Below are positions 16,851 to 25,323 of a DNA stretch of 64,000 nt, in pieces. The position numbers and the translations under genes were made by a program. The notes beneath the pieces were generated by a model that saw only the letters and a list, made by a program, of their open reading frames with translations, made no database searches and was not told where the DNA came from. The stretch is from Streptomyces sp. TS71-3 (GTDB lineage Bacteria; Actinomycetota; Actinomycetes; Streptomycetales; Streptomycetaceae). Each line of letters opens with the position of its first letter. Positions within the stretch are counted from its first letter, which is position 1. The stretch spans positions 1,302,001 through 1,366,000 of the forward strand of contig NZ_BNEL01000003.1 of assembly GCF_018327685.1 (NCBI RefSeq), read 5' to 3'.

Positions 16851-18458
16851 ATGCCGCCGCTCACGCCCCGCTCCCGCGCCCTCCGTACCCGCGGCCGACG
16901 CCTCGGCACCGGCCTGCTGGCCGTCGCCGCGAGCGTCTGCCTCGTCGCCGCGGACTCCCCGCCTCCCGGAGGCGCGCTGGGCGTCGGCGACCGGCTCTTC
17001 CCGCTGCTCGGCAACCCCGGCTACGACGTGCTGGACTACGACGTCGCGCTGACCTACCGCGGCTCCAACAAGACCCCGCTCACCGGCGTGACCAGCATCG
17101 ACGCCCGCGCCACGGCGCCGCTGGAGCGCATCAACCTGGACTTCACGCACGGCCGCGTGCGCTCCGTCGACGTCAACGGCCACGCAGCCCGCTTCGCCAC
17201 CGCCAAGGAAGACCTGGTCATCACCCCCGAGGACGGGATCCGCCAGGGCGAACGGGTGCACATCACCGTGCGCCACACCAGCGACCCCACCCCGCAGAAG
17301 GGCGTCGAGGGCGGCTGGGTGCAGACCTCGGACGGGCTGGCCATGGCCAACCAGGCGGCCGCCGCGCACCGGGTGTTCCCCTGCAACGACCACCCCTCCG
17401 ACAAGGCGCGCTTCACCTTCCGGGTCACCGCTCCCCGGGACCTCACCGTGGTCGCCGGCGGCCTGCCCGTGCGCACCACCCGGCGCGGAGGCCAGTCGAC
17501 CCGGGTGTTCCGCAGCACCTACCCCATGGCCACCGAACTGGTGCAGGTGAGCATCGGACGCTCCGCCGTCCTGCGCAGGACCGGCCCGCACGGCCTGCCG
17601 ATCCGCGACGTCGTGCCCAGCCAGGACCGCGCGCTGCTCTCGCCCTGGCTCGGCAAGACGCCCGCCCAGATGCGCTGGATGGAGGCCAGGGCCGGCCGCT
17701 TCCCCTTCGAGACCTACGGCGTGCTCGTCGCGGACGCGCAGACCGGCTTCGAACTGGAGACGCAGACCCTCTCGCTCTTCGAGCGGCGGCTCTTCGCCGG
17801 CACGGGCTCCGCGCAGTTCCCCGCCTGGTACGTCCAGGCGCTCATGGTCCACGAGCTGGCGCACCAGTGGTTCGGCGACAGCGTCAGCCCCCGCACCTGG
17901 TCCGACCTCTGGCTGAACGAGGGCCACGCGACCTGGTACGAGGACGTGTACGCGCAGCGGGTGGGCGGCCCCACCCTGGTGGACCGGATGCACGCGGCCT
18001 ACCTGAGCTCCGACCAGTGGCGCGCCGCGGGCGGCCCGCCCGCCGCGCCGAAGCCCGCCGGCGCCGCCAACCAGATCGGCATCTTCCGGCCCATCGTGTA
18101 CGACGGCAGCGCCCTGGTGCTCTACGCGCTGCGGCAGCACATCGGGGTCCCCGCCTTCGAGCGCCTGGAGCGCGAATGGGTGAGCGCGAACCGGAACGGA
18201 ACGGTCGGCACCGAGGACTTCATCCGGTTCGCGTCCCGGGTCACCGGGCGTGACCTGGACGGTTTCCTCCGCCCGTGGCTCTACGGCAAGAAGACGCCGC
18301 CCATGCCGGGGCATCCGGACTGGCACTCGGCGGCGCCCGCCAAGGCGGGTGCCCCGGCCGGCTCCACGCGCAGGGCCGCACCCCTGCCCGGGACGGCGGC
18401 TACACAGGGTGGGGCGACGAGCGACCCCATGCCACCCGGACACGTTCACCCTCGGTGA
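16851..18458 (+). CDS. Secreted M1-family zinc metallopeptidase
   Basis: 535-residue secreted peptidase. The N-terminal signal is Arg-rich followed by LGTGLLAVAASVCLVAADS, consistent with export. An aminopeptidase N-like beta domain leads to the zinc site HELAH (His334, His338) and the third ligand Glu357 in WLNEGH. A Tyr in YDGSALVLY may stabilise the transition state. The classical GAMEN exopeptidase motif is replaced by FELETQ, so true aminopeptidase activity is uncertain. The C-terminal 50 residues are low complexity. It lies between rshA and hflX on the same strand. Confidence 0.9.
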   Translation: MPPLTPRSRALRTRGRRLGTGLLAVAASVCLVAADSPPPGGALGVGDRLFPLLGNPGYDVLDYDVALTYRGSNKTPLTGVTSIDARATAPLERINLDFTHGRVRSVDVNGHAARFATAKEDLVITPEDGIRQGERVHITVRHTSDPTPQKGVEGGWVQTSDGLAMANQAAAAHRVFPCNDHPSDKARFTFRVTAPRDLTVVAGGLPVRTTRRGGQSTRVFRSTYPMATELVQVSIGRSAVLRRTGPHGLPIRDVVPSQDRALLSPWLGKTPAQMRWMEARAGRFPFETYGVLVADAQTGFELETQTLSLFERRLFAGTGSAQFPAWYVQALMVHELAHQWFGDSVSPRTWSDLWLNEGHATWYEDVYAQRVGGPTLVDRMHAAYLSSDQWRAAGGPPAAPKPAGAANQIGIFRPIVYDGSALVLYALRQHIGVPAFERLEREWVSANRNGTVGTEDFIRFASRVTGRDLDGFLRPWLYGKKTPPMPGHPDWHSAAPAKAGAPAGSTRRAAPLPGTAATQGGATSDPMPPGHVHPR

Positions 18459-18711
18459 GGCCCGTGTGCCGGGCGAAGCGCGACCGGGCACGGCCGACCG
18501 AGCCGGACGACCGCCCGGCGAGGACGCGCGCACGCCCGGCGGACGAGCGCCCGACCGGACGCGAACGCGTGAAAACCCGGTGACGAGACGGCCTGGACCG
18601 TGCGACCATCATGGAGTCGACGACGCGGACGGCGGTCGCACACGGTGACGAGAACGGATACGGTCGGCTCACCGGACCCCCGCTCGGCGACCCCGGTCCG
18701 GGCGCGCACGG

Positions 18712-18737
18712 GGAATCTTCGGGCCGCTCGGAGCGTT
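18712..18737 (+). promoter_or_regulatory. SigR-type promoter upstream of hflX
   Basis: GGAAT (18712-18716) is followed after exactly 18 nt by GTT (18735-18737), an exact match to the GGAAT-N18-GTT consensus of the thiol-oxidative-stress sigma factor SigR of Streptomyces. It lies about 60 bp before the hflX ATG. I recall hflX being counted among SigR targets, which supports the call. Confidence 0.8.
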
Positions 18738-18798
18738 GTGAGCGGTGGCGGAGACGTGTCCGTCCCGCCGGCCCTTCTCCCTTCGACGTAAGGATCCA

Positions 18799-20292
18799 AT
18801 GACCTCCTCTTCTTCCTCTTCCCAGGCCGCGCAGCGCCTCGCGCAGAACCACCCCGAAGGACTTCGGGCCGATGCCCTGATGGAAGAGGACGTCGCCTGG
18901 AGCCATGAGATCGACAGCCTGCGGGACGGCGACCAGCTCGACCGCTCGGAGCGCGCGGCGCTGCGACGCGTCGCGGGTCTCTCGACGGAGCTGGAGGACG
19001 TCACCGAGGTCGAGTACCGGCAGCTCCGCCTGGAGCGCGTGGTGCTCGTCGGCGTCTGGACGTCCGGCACGCTGCTCGACGCGGAGAACTCCCTGGCCGA
19101 GCTCGCCGCGCTCGCCGAGACGGCCGGTGCGCTGGTCCTGGACGGCGTCATCCAGCGCCGCGACAAGCCCGACGCCGCCACCTACATCGGTTCGGGCAAG
19201 GCGCAGGAGCTCCAGGAGCTCGTGCTGGAGAGCGGTGCCGACACGGTCATCTGCGACGGTGAGCTCTCCCCGGGCCAGCTGATCCACCTCGAGGACGTCG
19301 TCAAGGCCAAGGTGATCGACCGCACGGCCCTGATCCTCGACATCTTCGCCCAGCACGCGAAGTCCCGTGAGGGCAAGTCGCAGGTCGCGCTCGCGCAGAT
19401 GCAGTACATGCTGCCGCGGCTGCGCGGCTGGGGTCAGTCGATGTCCCGGCAGATGGGCGGCGGCAAGGGCGGCGGCCTCGCCACCCGCGGTCCCGGTGAG
19501 ACGAAGATCGAGACGGACCGGCGGCGGATCCGCGAGAAGATGGCCAAGATGCGCCGTGAGATCGCGGACATGAAGACCGGACGCCAGGTCAAGCGCCAGG
19601 AGCGCCGCAGGAACAAGGTCCCGTCCGTCGCCATCGCCGGCTACACCAACGCGGGCAAGTCCTCGCTGCTCAACCGCCTCACCGGCGCCGGAGTCCTGGT
19701 GGAGAACGCCCTGTTCGCCACCCTGGACCCCACCGTGCGCCGCGCGGAGACCCCGAGCGGCCGGCTGTACACGCTCGCCGACACCGTCGGCTTCGTCCGC
19801 CATCTGCCGCACGACCTGGTGGAGGCGTTCCGCTCCACGATGGAGGAGGTCGGCGAGGCCGATCTGATCCTCCACGTGGTCGACGGCGCGCACCCCATGC
19901 CCGAGGAGCAGCTGGCCGCGGTCCGCTCCGTGATCCGTGACGTCGGTGCCACCGAGGTCCCCGAGATCGTGGTGATCAACAAGGCGGACGCCGCGGACCC
20001 GCTCACGCTCCAGCGCCTGATGCGCGCCGAGAAGCGCGCCATCGCGGTGTCGGCGCGCACGGGTGCGGGCATCGAGGAGTTGCGCGGTCACATCGACGCG
20101 CTGCTGCCGCGCCCGCAGGTCGAGATCGAGGCCCTGGTGCCCTACACCCAGGGCAAGCTCGTCGCCCGCGCACACTCCGAGGGCGAGGTGATCTCCGAGG
20201 AGCACACCCCGGAGGGCACCCTCCTGAAGGTCCGGGTCCACGAGGAACTGGCCGCGGACTTCGCCCCATACGTCCCCGCAGGCCTCCGCTGA
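18799..20292 (+). CDS. hflX: Ribosome-associated GTPase HflX
   Basis: 497-residue GTPase that splits stalled or heat-damaged ribosomes. The N-terminal HflX domain includes TYIGSGKAQELQ, followed by the coiled-coil segment rich in Arg/Lys. A glycine-rich linker (GGGKGGGLATRGPGE) precedes the conserved IETDRRRI. G motifs are AGYTNAGKSSLL (G1), DTVGFVRHLPH (G3) and VINKAD (G4). The start ATG 18799 is preceded by AAGGA at 18790-18794; an upstream extension of 18 codons is open but runs through the promoter. It is expressed from the SigR promoter and terminated by a strong hairpin. Confidence 0.97.
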   Translation: MTSSSSSSQAAQRLAQNHPEGLRADALMEEDVAWSHEIDSLRDGDQLDRSERAALRRVAGLSTELEDVTEVEYRQLRLERVVLVGVWTSGTLLDAENSLAELAALAETAGALVLDGVIQRRDKPDAATYIGSGKAQELQELVLESGADTVICDGELSPGQLIHLEDVVKAKVIDRTALILDIFAQHAKSREGKSQVALAQMQYMLPRLRGWGQSMSRQMGGGKGGGLATRGPGETKIETDRRRIREKMAKMRREIADMKTGRQVKRQERRRNKVPSVAIAGYTNAGKSSLLNRLTGAGVLVENALFATLDPTVRRAETPSGRLYTLADTVGFVRHLPHDLVEAFRSTMEEVGEADLILHVVDGAHPMPEEQLAAVRSVIRDVGATEVPEIVVINKADAADPLTLQRLMRAEKRAIAVSARTGAGIEELRGHIDALLPRPQVEIEALVPYTQGKLVARAHSEGEVISEEHTPEGTLLKVRVHEELAADFAPYVPAGLR

Positions 20293-20299
20293 CACACTT

Positions 20300-20325
20300 C
20301 CCCGCGCCCCAAAAGGGGCGCGGGG
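20300..20325 (+). terminator. hflX terminator
   Basis: Perfect 11-bp stem CCCCGCGCCCC / GGGGCGCGGGG with an AAAA loop, beginning 8 bp after the hflX stop codon. Its right arm is also the beginning of the dispersed repeat described next. Confidence 0.85.
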
Positions 20326-20606
20326 AACGGCGCGAGCACTGGGAATGGCCTGTGGATCGGGAGCTGTGAGAAGTCCCGTCTTCGGGCGGGGTGGGGCGCA
20401 GCCCTGTATTGGGGGCGCGGGGAACGGCGCGAGCAACCAGGAACAGCCCGTAGATCCGGAGCCGCCAGAACCCCCCTGCGGGATGGGGCGCAGCCCCCGC
20501 ACAAAGGGGCGCGGGGAACTGCGCAAGCACCCACAGGCAGCCCGCCGACCCGGAGCCGGCAGAACTCCCTTGCCGGCCGGCCCCGGGGCGCAGCCCCGCA
20601 AGGCCG
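20315..20606. repeat. Three tandem copies of a ~95-bp GC-rich Streptomyces repeat
   Basis: Copies begin at 20315, 20410 and 20506, each opening with GGGGCGCGGGGAAC followed by GCGCGAGCA-like sequence and closing with GGGGCGCAGCCC. They fill the gap between hflX and a protease gene. A fragment of the same element (GGGGCGCGGGGAACTG) occurs at 32703-32718. Elements of this type are dispersed in Streptomyces intergenic regions, often next to terminators. The copies differ by many substitutions, so the amplification is old. Confidence 0.8.
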
Positions 20607-20668
20607 CGCCCACCGAGGAACCGGCGCCCCGAGGCCCACAGCCACCACCCCGGGGCAAACCGGTCAGT

Positions 20669-21883
20669 TCACTGACCCCCGTACTTCTGGCTCATGTTGT
20701 CGTACACAGCCTTAGCCCCCTCACCGAGCTGCGGCCCCGCAAGCCACCCATTGGTGATCGGGCCGATCGAGGTGTTCGAGACCAGCTCGGTCTTCTTGCC
20801 CACCACACGGAACCAGCCACCGCCGGAGGAGCCGCCCGTCATGGTGCAGCCGATCCGGTACATCGTCGGCTTGCTCGGCTCGATCGACAGCCGGCCCGGC
20901 CGGTCGAGGCACTTGAACATCTTCTGCCCGTCGTACGGCGGGGCAGCCGGGTAGCCCCAGGCGCCCATCGTGCCGGCCTCGGACGTGGACGGCGCGGAGA
21001 AGTCCACGTCCAGCGCGGCGCCCACCGTCTCCTCCAGCGACTTGCCGCCCTGCTCCGGCTTCACGTGCAGCACCGCGTAGTCGTACGGTGCGCCGTTTCC
21101 GCCGGTCTCACCGCCCTCGTTTATCCACTCGTTCGAGGTGGAGGCCCAGTCCGCCCAGAACTTTCCGTACGGGGCGACCTCCTGGTACGTGGCGTTCTGG
21201 AGGTCGGCCATGGGCTTGCCGAGGTCGTTGTACGACGGGACGAACTCGATGTTCCGGTACCAGCCGCCGCCGGCACCGGCATGCACGCAGTGGCCCGCCG
21301 TCCACACCAGGTTGGACTTGCCCGGGTGGCGCACGTCCTTCACGACCGTGCCGGAGCACACCATGTGACCCTTGGGCGAGTCGAAGAAGACCTTGCCGAC
21401 CGGCGCCGCGTTCTCGTGGTACGGGGTCTTCTCGGCCTGGGCCTCGACCGGCTGCGGCTCGGGATCCGTGACGCCCTGGTCGGCCACCGCGTCCTTGGCG
21501 ACCGTCTTGGCCGGATCCTTCGCGGACTTCATCCGCTCCGGCTTCCAGAGGTCCTTGATGTACGGGTTGACGAAGTCCTTGGCGTTACGCAGCCACTCTT
21601 CCCTGTCCCAGTTCTTCCACCCGCCGTTCTTCCACTTGTCGGGGTCGATCCCGTGCTCTTTCAGGCGGTTGGAGAGCTCGTCGGCGAGACCGGCGGCGTC
21701 GGAGCCGGAGGAGCCGCCGGCGCTCTGGGCGGCGGCGGAGGAGTCGGACGCGCCGCTCGCGTCGTCGTCGGTGGAGGGGCCGCAGGCGGTGGCCGTGAGT
21801 GCCAGGGCCGCGACCAGCCCGGTGGCGGCGAGGACGGCGCGCCGCCCCCGGCCGCGCGCGAAGGGCGGACGTATGGAACGCAT
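20669..21883 (-). CDS. Secreted trypsin-like serine protease (paralogue 1)
   Basis: 404 residues. The N-terminus is a lipoprotein-like signal (LALTATAC, Cys34) after an Arg-rich start. An acidic low-complexity linker is followed by a novel-looking module (about 65-125) containing KEHGIDPDKWKNGGWKNW. The peptidase domain has His198 in WTAGHC, Asp268 in YDYAVL and the serine in GGSSGGG (Ser353). This is a V8/trypsin-like triad, so the fold is clear. It was started at the MRSIRP ATG, which aligns with its neighbour. It is about 55% identical by eye to the next gene; the two form a tandem duplication transcribed leftwards. Confidence 0.85.
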   Translation of the reverse strand: MRSIRPPFARGRGRRAVLAATGLVAALALTATACGPSTDDDASGASDSSAAAQSAGGSSGSDAAGLADELSNRLKEHGIDPDKWKNGGWKNWDREEWLRNAKDFVNPYIKDLWKPERMKSAKDPAKTVAKDAVADQGVTDPEPQPVEAQAEKTPYHENAAPVGKVFFDSPKGHMVCSGTVVKDVRHPGKSNLVWTAGHCVHAGAGGGWYRNIEFVPSYNDLGKPMADLQNATYQEVAPYGKFWADWASTSNEWINEGGETGGNGAPYDYAVLHVKPEQGGKSLEETVGAALDVDFSAPSTSEAGTMGAWGYPAAPPYDGQKMFKCLDRPGRLSIEPSKPTMYRIGCTMTGGSSGGGWFRVVGKKTELVSNTSIGPITNGWLAGPQLGEGAKAVYDNMSQKYGGQ

Positions 21884-22060
21884 GGTGCAGTAACCCCCGA
21901 GATCGTGTGGCTGTGATGGCGAGTTGAGAGATTGCCTGATGGATCGTGTCGTGTACTTGTCAGTAACCGGGGCGGGCCCGTACGCCCCTGACCTGTGACA
22001 CCCCACTGTGCCCGGCCGGGGTGCCGGCCGGCCCGTCATGGGGTCCGCAGACGGCGCATC

Positions 22061-23284
22061 CTACTGGGCGGCGTACTTCCTGCTCACCGCGTCGTAGACG
22101 CCCTCGGCCTCCTTGCCCAGCCGCGGCCCCGCGAGCCAGCCGCTGGTGATCGGGCCGATGGAGGTGTTCGAGACGAGCGCCGGCCTGCCGTCCGCCCCGG
22201 TGCTCACCCAACCGCCGCCGGAGGAACCGCCGGTCATCGTGCAGCCGATGCGGTACATCGTCGGGTCGGAGGCGGTGAGCGAGAGCCGCCCCGGCTTGTC
22301 GGCGCACTGGTACAGCTTCTGGCCGTCGTACGGCGCCGCGGCGGGATAGCCCCTGGCCGTCAGCGAGGCGATCGTCGGCGCCGGCGGAGCGTCGAAGTCC
22401 ACCGGAAGAGCCGAACCGACCGTCTCCTCAAGCGACTTGCCCGAGCCGCCCTTCTCCGGCGTCACATGGATCACCGCGAAGTCGTACGGCGCTCCCTGGC
22501 CGCCCGTCGGACCGCCGTGCTCGATCCACTGCTGAGACGTCTGCGCCCAGGTGCCCCACCAGATGCCGTACGGGGCGACCTCGCTCTTCGGCGCGGTCTG
22601 GAGCTCCTTCGCCGTCCTGCCGCCGTCGTTGTACGAGGGCACGAAGGCGATGTTGCGGTACCAGCCGCCGTCCTTGCCGGCGTGCACGCAGTGCCCCGCG
22701 GTCCACACCAGATCGGACTTGCCGGGGTGCGCCGGGTCCTCGACCACCGTCGCCGAGCAGACCATCGACCCCTTGGGGCCGTCGAAGAAGAGCTTGCCCG
22801 ACTGTGCCGCGTCCTCGTGGTAGGGCGCCCGCACCTCCTGCGCCCGCACCGGCGCCGGGGTCGGGTCCGTCACGCCCTGGTCGCCCGAGACGCCGTCGCC
22901 GTCCACTCCCTTGTCAGGGGGGTTGGCGTCCCGCATGCGGTCCGGGTTCCAGAGGCCGGCGATGATCGGGTTGACGAAGTCCTGCGCCTCACGCAGCCAC
23001 TCGTCCTTCTCCCAGTTCCGCCAGCCGCCGTTCTTCCACTTGTCCGGGTCGATGCCGTGCTTCCTGAGCCGGTCCGCGAGGCCGTCGGGCAACCGCACCC
23101 CGCCGTCGCCGGCCGTCGCGGAGGCGCTCGGGCTCGGTGCGCCCCCCGCGTTGTCGTCACCGGGCCCGCAGGCCGTGGCGGTGAGGGCGAGAACCGCGCC
23201 CAGTGCGGCCACCGCCGCCACCGGGGCCCTGCGGCGCGCCGCCCTCCCCTCGGGCACGGCGAAGAACGGGCGTATGGATCGCAT
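22061..23284 (-). CDS. Secreted trypsin-like serine protease (paralogue 2)
   Basis: 407 residues with the same plan as its neighbour: MRSIRP start, a lipobox-like LALTATAC (Cys39), the KHGIDPDKWKNGGWRNW module, the triad in WTAGHC, YDFAVI and GGSSGGG, and the same C-terminal NTSIGPITSGWLAGP. The start is supported by GGGGGAG 8 nt upstream. The gap to paralogue 1 is about 180 bp, so each may have its own promoter. The duplicated N-terminal module is not a domain I can name. Both products are probably surface-anchored or secreted, and their substrates are unknown. Confidence 0.85.
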   Translation of the reverse strand: MRSIRPFFAVPEGRAARRRAPVAAVAALGAVLALTATACGPGDDNAGGAPSPSASATAGDGGVRLPDGLADRLRKHGIDPDKWKNGGWRNWEKDEWLREAQDFVNPIIAGLWNPDRMRDANPPDKGVDGDGVSGDQGVTDPTPAPVRAQEVRAPYHEDAAQSGKLFFDGPKGSMVCSATVVEDPAHPGKSDLVWTAGHCVHAGKDGGWYRNIAFVPSYNDGGRTAKELQTAPKSEVAPYGIWWGTWAQTSQQWIEHGGPTGGQGAPYDFAVIHVTPEKGGSGKSLEETVGSALPVDFDAPPAPTIASLTARGYPAAAPYDGQKLYQCADKPGRLSLTASDPTMYRIGCTMTGGSSGGGWVSTGADGRPALVSNTSIGPITSGWLAGPRLGKEAEGVYDAVSRKYAAQ

Positions 23285-23790
23285 GGTCTGACTCCCCCTG
23301 GAACGACGTTCGATGCGGCAGCGGTGCGCCGCGGCCGGGCAACGCGCCCGCCCGAACGGGACGGTGCCGCCTTCCGGCCCGGGCACTCTCCGGCCGAGGG
23401 CCGGGCGGTGCCGTGTGCCACCGCCCGGCGGCCCGCCCGAGTGGCCGGTGCCGAACGGCCCCTCACACTATGCCGGTGCCTGTGGGAGACGGCAGACGGG
23501 AGCGCAACGGTTCCGTCACAGCGCCGGTCGGTACGAAGCCGTGGCCAGGGGTGATGTGAGGCGGCCCGGCGGAAACGTTACGGGTCCGGTGGCGCCTGGC
23601 ACGTCGAGATCCCCCGGTGGAGCGGCCGGCTGCGGTGCCGCACCGCCGGACCGTGACGAGGCCCAAGGATCTTCCGCCGGGCCGTGTTCCCGCGCCCTTC
23701 CCGTCGTTGGAAGTGAGGGGGCCGCGGTCGCGCCGTGACCCCGCTCGCCGCGCGCGGCGGGACGCGCTACCTGCGGGAGGAACGACACCC
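23285..23790. other. Intergenic region between protease and siderophore genes
   Basis: 506 bp holding the divergent promoters of protease 2 and the siderophore operon. No gene is credible. I looked for a DmdR1-type iron box (TTAGG-containing palindrome) and saw none. GGGAGGA at 23775-23781 is the ribosome site of the aminotransferase. Confidence 0.5.
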
Positions 23791-25170
23791 ATGGCCGTGA
23801 CCGGCTCTGCGCCCTTGGCGACGACGACCGCGCAGGAGGCCATCCTGCGCCGTCAGGCGGCGCGCGAATCCGCAGCGCGCACCTACGCGCGCGCCCTGCC
23901 CATCGTGCCCGTGCGCGCACGCGGGTTGACGATCGAGGGCGCCGACGGCCGGCGCTACCTGGACTGCCTCTCCGGCGCGGGCACCCTCGCCCTCGGCCAC
24001 AACCACCCCGTGGTGCTCAAGGCCATCCGCACCGTCCTCGACTCCGGCGCGCCTCTCCACGTACTGGATCTCGCGACCCCGGTGAAGGACGCCTTCGTCA
24101 CGGAGCTCTTCGCCACCCTGCCGCGCCCCCTGGCGGACCACGCGCGCATCCAGTTCTGCGGACCGGCCGGCACGGACGCCGTCGAGGCCGCGCTCAAGCT
24201 GGTGCGCGCGGCCACCGGCCGGGCCGGCGTGCTCGCGTTCAGCGGCGCCTACCACGGCATGACGGCCGGCGCGCTGGACGCCTCGGGCGGCGCCGACGGC
24301 TTCGGCGCCGGCCGGGTGGCCCACCTGCCGTTCCCGCAGGACTACCGCTGCCCCTTCGGCGTCGGCGGCCCGCGTGGCGCCGAGCTCGCGGCCCGCTGGA
24401 CCGAGACGCTGCTCGACGACCCCAAGTCCGGCGTCCGCGCGCCGGCCGGCATGATCCTCGAACCCGTGCAGGGCGAGGGCGGGGTGCTGCCCGCCCCCGA
24501 CGACTGGATGCGCAGGATGCGCGCGCTCACGGCGGCGCGGGGCATCCCGCTGATCGCCGACGAGGTGCAGACCGGGGCGGGGCGCACGGGCGCCTTCTGG
24601 GCCGTGCAGCACAGCGGGATCGTCCCGGACGTCATGGTGATGTCCAAGGCCATCGGGGGGAGCATGCCGCTGGCCGTCGTCGTGTACCACGAGGACCTGG
24701 ACGTCTGGCCGCCCGGCGCGCACGCCGGGACGTTCCGCGGCAACCAACTCGCCATGGCGGCGGGAGCGGCCACCCTCGCCCACATCCGCGAGCACGGACT
24801 CGCGGAGCGCGCCGCGCTGCTCGGCACCCGGATGGTCGGCGAGCTCCAGGGCCTCGCGGCGGCCCACCAATGCATCGGAGACGTACGCGGCCGGGGCCTG
24901 ATGATCGGCGTCGAGCTCGTCGACCCGGAGGCGGAGGACACCACCGCCCCCGGCCCTCCGCCCGCTGCGCCCGCCCTGGCGCTCGCCGTCCAGCGGGAGT
25001 GCCTGAGCCGGGGACTGATCGTCGAACTCGGCGGCCGGCACTCCAGCGTCGTACGGCTGCTGCCCCCGCTCACCCTCACCGACGAACAGGCCTCGGCCGT
25101 CCTCGACCGCCTCGCCGACGCCATCGGCGCGGCCGCCCGCACCCACCACCCCGCGCCGGCGCACCCCTGA
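23791..25170 (+). CDS. Diaminobutyrate--2-oxoglutarate aminotransferase (siderophore operon)
   Basis: 459-residue class III PLP aminotransferase. It starts at ATG 23791 behind GGGAGGA. The PLP-binding lysine is Lys286 in VMSKAIGGSMPL; LIADEVQTGAGRTG, CGPAGTDAVEAALKL and AGTFRGNQLAMAAGAATL are typical. Members of this subgroup (RhbA/DAT/EctB-like) convert aspartate semialdehyde and glutamate to L-2,4-diaminobutyrate. No ectoine genes are present, while two siderophore synthetases follow, so it should supply diaminobutyrate to a citrate or related siderophore. It is the first gene of a four-gene operon. Enzyme family is sure; substrate is inferred from neighbours. Confidence 0.85.
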   Translation: MAVTGSAPLATTTAQEAILRRQAARESAARTYARALPIVPVRARGLTIEGADGRRYLDCLSGAGTLALGHNHPVVLKAIRTVLDSGAPLHVLDLATPVKDAFVTELFATLPRPLADHARIQFCGPAGTDAVEAALKLVRAATGRAGVLAFSGAYHGMTAGALDASGGADGFGAGRVAHLPFPQDYRCPFGVGGPRGAELAARWTETLLDDPKSGVRAPAGMILEPVQGEGGVLPAPDDWMRRMRALTAARGIPLIADEVQTGAGRTGAFWAVQHSGIVPDVMVMSKAIGGSMPLAVVVYHEDLDVWPPGAHAGTFRGNQLAMAAGAATLAHIREHGLAERAALLGTRMVGELQGLAAAHQCIGDVRGRGLMIGVELVDPEAEDTTAPGPPPAAPALALAVQRECLSRGLIVELGGRHSSVVRLLPPLTLTDEQASAVLDRLADAIGAAARTHHPAPAHP

Positions 25171-25323
25171 CGGCGCACCGTCCGCCGACGCGCCGTCCCG
25201 GCACCGCCCTCACCCCCCTCTCCCGCCCCTCGCACCCGGACGAAGGCCCGAATAGGGCAGTACCCGGCGTGCCGGACCCGCCGACCGGCACCCGGCACCC
25301 GAACGACCCCCGAGGAAGCACTC

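Noticed and set aside
23285..23790. DmdR1 iron box for the siderophore operon
   Set aside because: No TTAGG/CCTAA palindrome was found in this region or at 25171-25323.
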